A stretch of 64,000 nucleotides of DNA, from assembly GCF_042688385.1 (NCBI RefSeq), contig NZ_JBHUPY010000010.1:216837-280836 (forward strand). Direction: 5' to 3'. Origin of the DNA: Herpetosiphon sp042688385. GTDB taxonomy: Bacteria > Chloroflexota > Chloroflexia > Chloroflexales > Herpetosiphonaceae. Numbering within the stretch: the stretch's first letter is position 1; every line of letters starts with the position of its first letter. The notes below the pieces were generated by a model. That model was not told the origin of the DNA. It did no database searches and was given only the letters and a program-made list of their open reading frames with translations. Of this stretch, positions 60,787 to 64,000 are shown piece by piece. The position numbers were made by a program, and so were the translations under genes.

Positions 60787-62376
60787 TTACAATCTCTCAG
60801 GTGCTCGAAAATGCTCCTGATCGAAATAATAATCACTGCTCGCTAAGAGCCGCTGAAAAAATTCGGCGATACTGGTGGCAATAATGATTGGGGCTTGCTT
60901 GGGGTTGGGATTGACCAAAATCACCCAACAAATGCGACTCGAAAGAGCGTGATAAACGATTTCGCGGCCATCGCCGAGCTTGGCAAAGCAAATCCAATCA
61001 GGATGATAGTTTACAGCTTGATAGGCATTTTGGGGCAGCAGATAGCAGGGATTTGCGCTCGCAGCAAAGAGTGTCATGCTGGGAAAATATTTGAACATAT
61101 CAGCCAACATAGCGGGCAATTGCTGATTCGTGCTCGATTTTTGGGCCAATGTACCCTGATGTTCAAGCCTTATGCGCCGCCAAAATTCAGTGTGATCACG
61201 TTGCTTATACACAGCCCAGCCAATTTCTGGGCGAAGCTGGTTGGTTGCAGGATCATAGCTTGTGCCCAGTAAGCCCGCCATAAGTTTAACCAAGTGCGAT
61301 TGACCATGATCGCGTTGGATTATGGTTACTTTAGCTAAGCCAGTAGGGAAAACACTCGCATATAGCTCGCTAACTGGAGTCGATTCATAATCAAAATCTA
61401 AGGTTTCAAGCTCAAACGGCACCATTCCCGCCACATCATCAGGATTAAAGGCAACCTCAGCAGGCAAAGGTTGCGTCTGATTTGAATTGAGCGACGCTGG
61501 CGCAACCGGATCAGCAAAAAGCTGCCGTTCACGCTTCAGCAGTGGGTTACGCTGAAAATGGCCAGGTTTGTTTGCGGCTTTGATATAGGGAAAAAGCTCG
61601 GTAATCCAGCCATCGATTTGGATGCTACACAAATCGATTTTGTGATAGATCTGTTGCCAAAAACTATGCGGCGGCTGGCCTTCGCTGGTTAAAATCAAGC
61701 CCTCGCAAATTGGCGCAAGCCGCTCCGTCCACCAGGCCAAATCAAACACCGCCAAGCGTTGCACCCGCTCGGCCAGCGAGCGCCAATCAGCAGGCGTGCC
61801 CAACAGCGTAATATTGGGAATACCGCAAATTGGTGTCATGTCATATTCAAAATAGGCTTGAAAGCTCTCCAGCAGCACAATTTGGCTGGCAATCCGCGTG
61901 GTTGGGGTTGTCGTCGAAAAATCACATTGCAAGGTTTGAACCAAATTTTTGGGCAGCGCTTGAGTCAGTTGGTCAACCCAGCGCTCAATTGCTTCAGGCC
62001 ACGTCCAAACATCATCGGCCAGCAAGCTTTTTTTGCCTGAATGCTGGACTAAGCGTTGGCGAAGTTGTTGGTAGTGTTGATTGAGATGCAAGCTAAAGCC
62101 TTGCGTAATCGTAAGCCAAATACAATCAGGCGTGAGCACCAACGGGTAATGCTGGCCATAGGCTAGCTCCAAACAACTCAACAGCGGATGATCGCTGTCA
62201 GTTTTGGCGAATAGCTGCGCGTCGGTTTGGATGGTTTCCAGCGTTGGCAGCCCTTGCCAAATTGGCAAAGCGTTCGCTTGCTGGCAGGCTGGGGCTTGTT
62301 GGCAAGGCTCGACCGCATCGACCACAAATTGAATTGCGCCATGGCGTTGCGCTAAAATCGGAGCAATTGCGAACAT
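60787..62376 (-). CDS. DUF4419 protein with extra C-terminal SUKH-like region (longer paralogue)
   Basis: A 529-residue protein; GAGAGG before the ATG. Residues 1 to about 390 repeat the DUF4419 core of the neighbouring gene (near-identical start AIAPILAQRHGAIQFVVDAV, CGIPNITLLGTPADWRSL, GQPPHSFWQQIYHK). About 395-529 is a separate domain with a pattern like SMI1/KNR4 (SUKH) proteins: PCYLLPQNAYQAVNYHPDWI, FAKLGDGREIVYHAL and a final ATSIAEFFQRLL. SUKH domains often serve as immunity proteins. This domain assignment is tentative. The gene is 11 bases downstream of the kinase gene. Confidence 0.8.
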   Translation of the reverse strand: MFAIAPILAQRHGAIQFVVDAVEPCQQAPACQQANALPIWQGLPTLETIQTDAQLFAKTDSDHPLLSCLELAYGQHYPLVLTPDCIWLTITQGFSLHLNQHYQQLRQRLVQHSGKKSLLADDVWTWPEAIERWVDQLTQALPKNLVQTLQCDFSTTTPTTRIASQIVLLESFQAYFEYDMTPICGIPNITLLGTPADWRSLAERVQRLAVFDLAWWTERLAPICEGLILTSEGQPPHSFWQQIYHKIDLCSIQIDGWITELFPYIKAANKPGHFQRNPLLKRERQLFADPVAPASLNSNQTQPLPAEVAFNPDDVAGMVPFELETLDFDYESTPVSELYASVFPTGLAKVTIIQRDHGQSHLVKLMAGLLGTSYDPATNQLRPEIGWAVYKQRDHTEFWRRIRLEHQGTLAQKSSTNQQLPAMLADMFKYFPSMTLFAASANPCYLLPQNAYQAVNYHPDWICFAKLGDGREIVYHALSSRICWVILVNPNPKQAPIIIATSIAEFFQRLLASSDYYFDQEHFRAPERL

Positions 62377-62387
62377 CGGTTTCCTCT

Positions 62388-63395
62388 CTAACTTGCGCGA
62401 TCTGCTTGATAGGCCGATTCGATAATGTTGCCAGCCAAAAAGCGCGAACGCAGCGATTGCAAGGCAGCTTGTTTGATCGTTTGGGGAGCGTCGCGGCGTA
62501 GCAACACCCGTTGGGCATAATCGCCAAGGTCTTGAATTACGCGCTCATAACGATAATAGGCCAAAGCTTTGTAGTCAATCGTTGGTTGGCCGTAGCCCTC
62601 AAAAAACCATTGTTCCTCGTGGCGCTGCACTGGCACGCCAATCACTGAGCCAACCACAAAGCGCAAATCGCGCTCTTTTGGCGCAAACAGCGGGTAATCC
62701 CAATCGACAATATTAATTTGCTGAATCTGATCGAGCACAATGTTGGCGGTATGAATATCGCCGTGGCTCAGCCCAAAATTGCGTGCATTGACCCGCAAAT
62801 AATTGCCAAGCTCGCTAATCCGTTCGATCACATAGCTAATTTCGCGGGCCTTGATCCGCCAAAAATCGATTAATTCGGCGCTATAGCTATCGCCAATTGG
62901 CCAAGTATTGATGCTCTGATGGATGGCTTGGACGGTCGGCAGCCATGGCGGGCGAAAGTTCTCCCAGCGCAGCATGTGGCGCAATGGCGGACGTACCTGC
63001 ATCGTATGAATACGACGTAACTGCTGACCAAAACTCTGCCATTGTTGGGCCGACATGCCATGATCCATCCCCGTTGCGCCTTCGATATAGGGGTAGAGCA
63101 CGCTATGAAACTGTTGGCAACGCCCCCACAATTGCTGGGTGCGGGTATCGACCGGTGCAACCACCGCGGCCACCCCACGATCCTTGAGATAGCGCGGCAA
63201 CAAAACCCCAGCATGGTAGATCGAGCCATGTTTCAGCTTCAGAAAATACTGCTGTTCACGAGTTTGCACCAGATAAAGCGCCGCCTGTGGATCATTGCCA
63301 CGCTCGATTTGCTCAATCGTGCAAGCTTCAATCGCATAGGTTTGGGCCAGATGTTGGCGAATTATTGCTTGGTCGGGGGCGTGAGCTTGCTGCAT
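62388..63395 (-). CDS. APH-fold phosphotransferase (spectinomycin/aminoglycoside kinase-like)
   Basis: A 335-residue kinase-like protein; start at 63395 (AAGGAAG upstream). It has the choline/aminoglycoside kinase layout: YFLKLK at 50-55 as the ATP lysine, a middle LYPYIEG hinge near 100-106, the catalytic loop HGDIHTAN at 211-218, and a metal-binding DWD at 231-233. The closest look is to APH(9)-type spectinomycin kinases, but family members also phosphorylate small metabolites, so resistance should not be assumed. It heads an operon with two DUF4419 genes. Confidence 0.85.
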   Translation of the reverse strand: MQQAHAPDQAIIRQHLAQTYAIEACTIEQIERGNDPQAALYLVQTREQQYFLKLKHGSIYHAGVLLPRYLKDRGVAAVVAPVDTRTQQLWGRCQQFHSVLYPYIEGATGMDHGMSAQQWQSFGQQLRRIHTMQVRPPLRHMLRWENFRPPWLPTVQAIHQSINTWPIGDSYSAELIDFWRIKAREISYVIERISELGNYLRVNARNFGLSHGDIHTANIVLDQIQQINIVDWDYPLFAPKERDLRFVVGSVIGVPVQRHEEQWFFEGYGQPTIDYKALAYYRYERVIQDLGDYAQRVLLRRDAPQTIKQAALQSLRSRFLAGNIIESAYQADRAS

Positions 63396-63422
63396 ACCAG
63401 ACTTCCTTGATTGGATTAACAT

Positions 63423-63450
63423 GCGTGCTTTACGCCCTTGGAAAGCACGC
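63423..63450. promoter_or_regulatory. Hairpin in the leader of the APH-fold gene
   Basis: A 9-bp perfect inverted repeat GCGTGCTTT (63423-63431) / AAAGCACGC (63442-63450), loop 10 bases, ends 28 bases before the ATG. It could be an operator or an RNA element. Confidence 0.5.
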
Positions 63451-63701
63451 CAAACGAGCAACATTCAAACGTGAACGAACGCAACTGTAAAGCTCGGTTG
63501 GTGCAAGAACGAAAACAGCCTGAGGCAATTGGCGCTCGTTTGCTTGGTTGGGCCGAGCCTGTGGGAGCAGCGGCAAGGCCTAAGCGCATAGTTGGTTAAG
63601 TATCGACCTAGCTGTTTTGAATGTCAAGCAATTTGTTGTAAGTCAAAAGTCAGAAATCAGAAGACAAAAAGAACAAAGAGCATAGAACATAGGGATCGGG
63701 G

Positions 63702-63778
63702 ATCAGGGGTCTTTTCAAGGATAGGTTTTAAGATCCCCTCACCCCAACCCCTCTCCCGTGGCGCGGGCGAGGGGCTTT
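63702..63778. repeat. 77-base direct duplication (first copy)
   Basis: The 77 bases here are identical to 63924-64000; the copies are 222 bases apart. They span the left end of the GC-rich element plus about 30 bases of its outer flank. Confidence 0.9.
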
Positions 63779-63923
63779 CATCCCGTGGTTTTTGCATGAT
63801 TTTTGGTGAACATTGATGCTCCCCCTCGCCCGCGTTTTCGTGGGAGAGGGGGCTGGGGGGTGAGGGAATGAACCATGGTTGCTAACCTAATGAACCATTA
63901 CACAAAGAACATAGGGATCAGGC

Positions 63924-64000
63924 ATCAGGGGTCTTTTCAAGGATAGGTTTTAAGATCCCCTCACCCCAACCCCTCTCCCGTGGCGCGGGCGAGGGGCTTT
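63924..64000. repeat. 77-base direct duplication (second copy, runs to window edge)
   Basis: Identical to 63702-63778 through the last base of the window, so the true duplicated length may be greater. Confidence 0.9.

Larger units (their letters stand above)
63451..64000. repeat. Gene-free repeat-rich end of window
   Basis: No gene seen. There are low-complexity AAAAGTCAGAAATCAGAAG and ACAAAGAGCATAGAACATAGG words near 63640-63700. One full GC-rich palindromic element in inverted orientation lies at 63733-63868, and a second begins at 63955 and is cut by the edge. Confidence 0.65.

Noticed and set aside
62388..63395. Calling the APH-fold protein an antibiotic-resistance gene
   Set aside because: Kinase motifs are clear but substrate cannot be read from them, and the operon context is not one of resistance.
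52938..63395. Treating 52.9-63.4 kb as a prophage or integrative element
   Set aside because: No integrase, structural, or attachment-site features were seen and base composition looks like the neighbours.

Overview
The window looks like a piece of a filamentous Chloroflexota chromosome, most likely Herpetosiphon or a close relative. This is an inference from gene content: a six-GAF sensor, RsbR-type STAS proteins, a CSLREAI beta-helix surface protein, two DUF4419 proteins and a STAND ATPase. Dense families of short dispersed intergenic repeats support it. No database search was possible. The window holds 54 protein genes (one cut by the left edge) and one tRNA-Arg(CCU). I see no insertion sequence, integrase, CRISPR array or rRNA.

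Layout. 1-5.3 kb: multi-GAF sensor, class II aldolase, and a small V4R-like sensor/STAS pair. 5.4-14 kb: exported cytokinin-dehydrogenase-like flavoenzyme, M61 peptidase, coaBC, proS and a DUF4173 membrane protein. 14-20 kb: GNAT, an MtnA-type isomerase, a YdcF/SanA-like protein, a winged-helix-like protein, and a deaminase fused to a CYTH domain. 19.7-26.9 kb: LiaF-like and PspC envelope proteins, psd-pssA, patatin, moaC, HAD and STAS proteins, and an agmatinase-family enzyme. 27-34 kb: a 1270-residue secreted beta-helix protein, recJ with a coupled partner, and purC. 34.4-40 kb: a TetR/metallo-hydrolase divergent pair with clear operators, DUF1304, an intradiol-dioxygenase-like lipoprotein, tRNA-Arg, DUF554 and a MerR-type regulator with a leaderless promoter. 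40-52.8 kb: DUF6391, a HisS/HisZ-like protein, pheS, a GT39-type membrane protein, an ArsR-like regulator, a beta-lactamase-fold lipoprotein, YggT, a spermidine-synthase-like membrane protein, an rRNA-methyltransferase-like protein, a histidine phosphatase and phenylalanine hydroxylase.

52.9-63.4 kb is the accessory-looking part, entirely on the minus strand. It has an APH-fold kinase followed by two tandem DUF4419 paralogues, one with an extra SUKH-like tail. Next come a WXG100 protein with a type 44 polymorphic-toxin domain and a small membrane protein as candidate immunity or partner. Last is a YfhO-type membrane protein translationally coupled to a STAND NTPase with TPR repeats.

How genes may work together. 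The deaminase-CYTH fusion (17651), the MtnA-type isomerase (14760) and the FucA-like aldolase (3123) could form three steps of a methylthioadenosine or 5'-deoxyadenosine salvage route. psd and pssA make phosphatidylethanolamine. LiaF-like and PspC proteins form a membrane-stress pair. Most intergenic space is filled by a palindromic GC-rich MITE-like repeat, a CACGAAG-type repeat, and low-complexity tracts.
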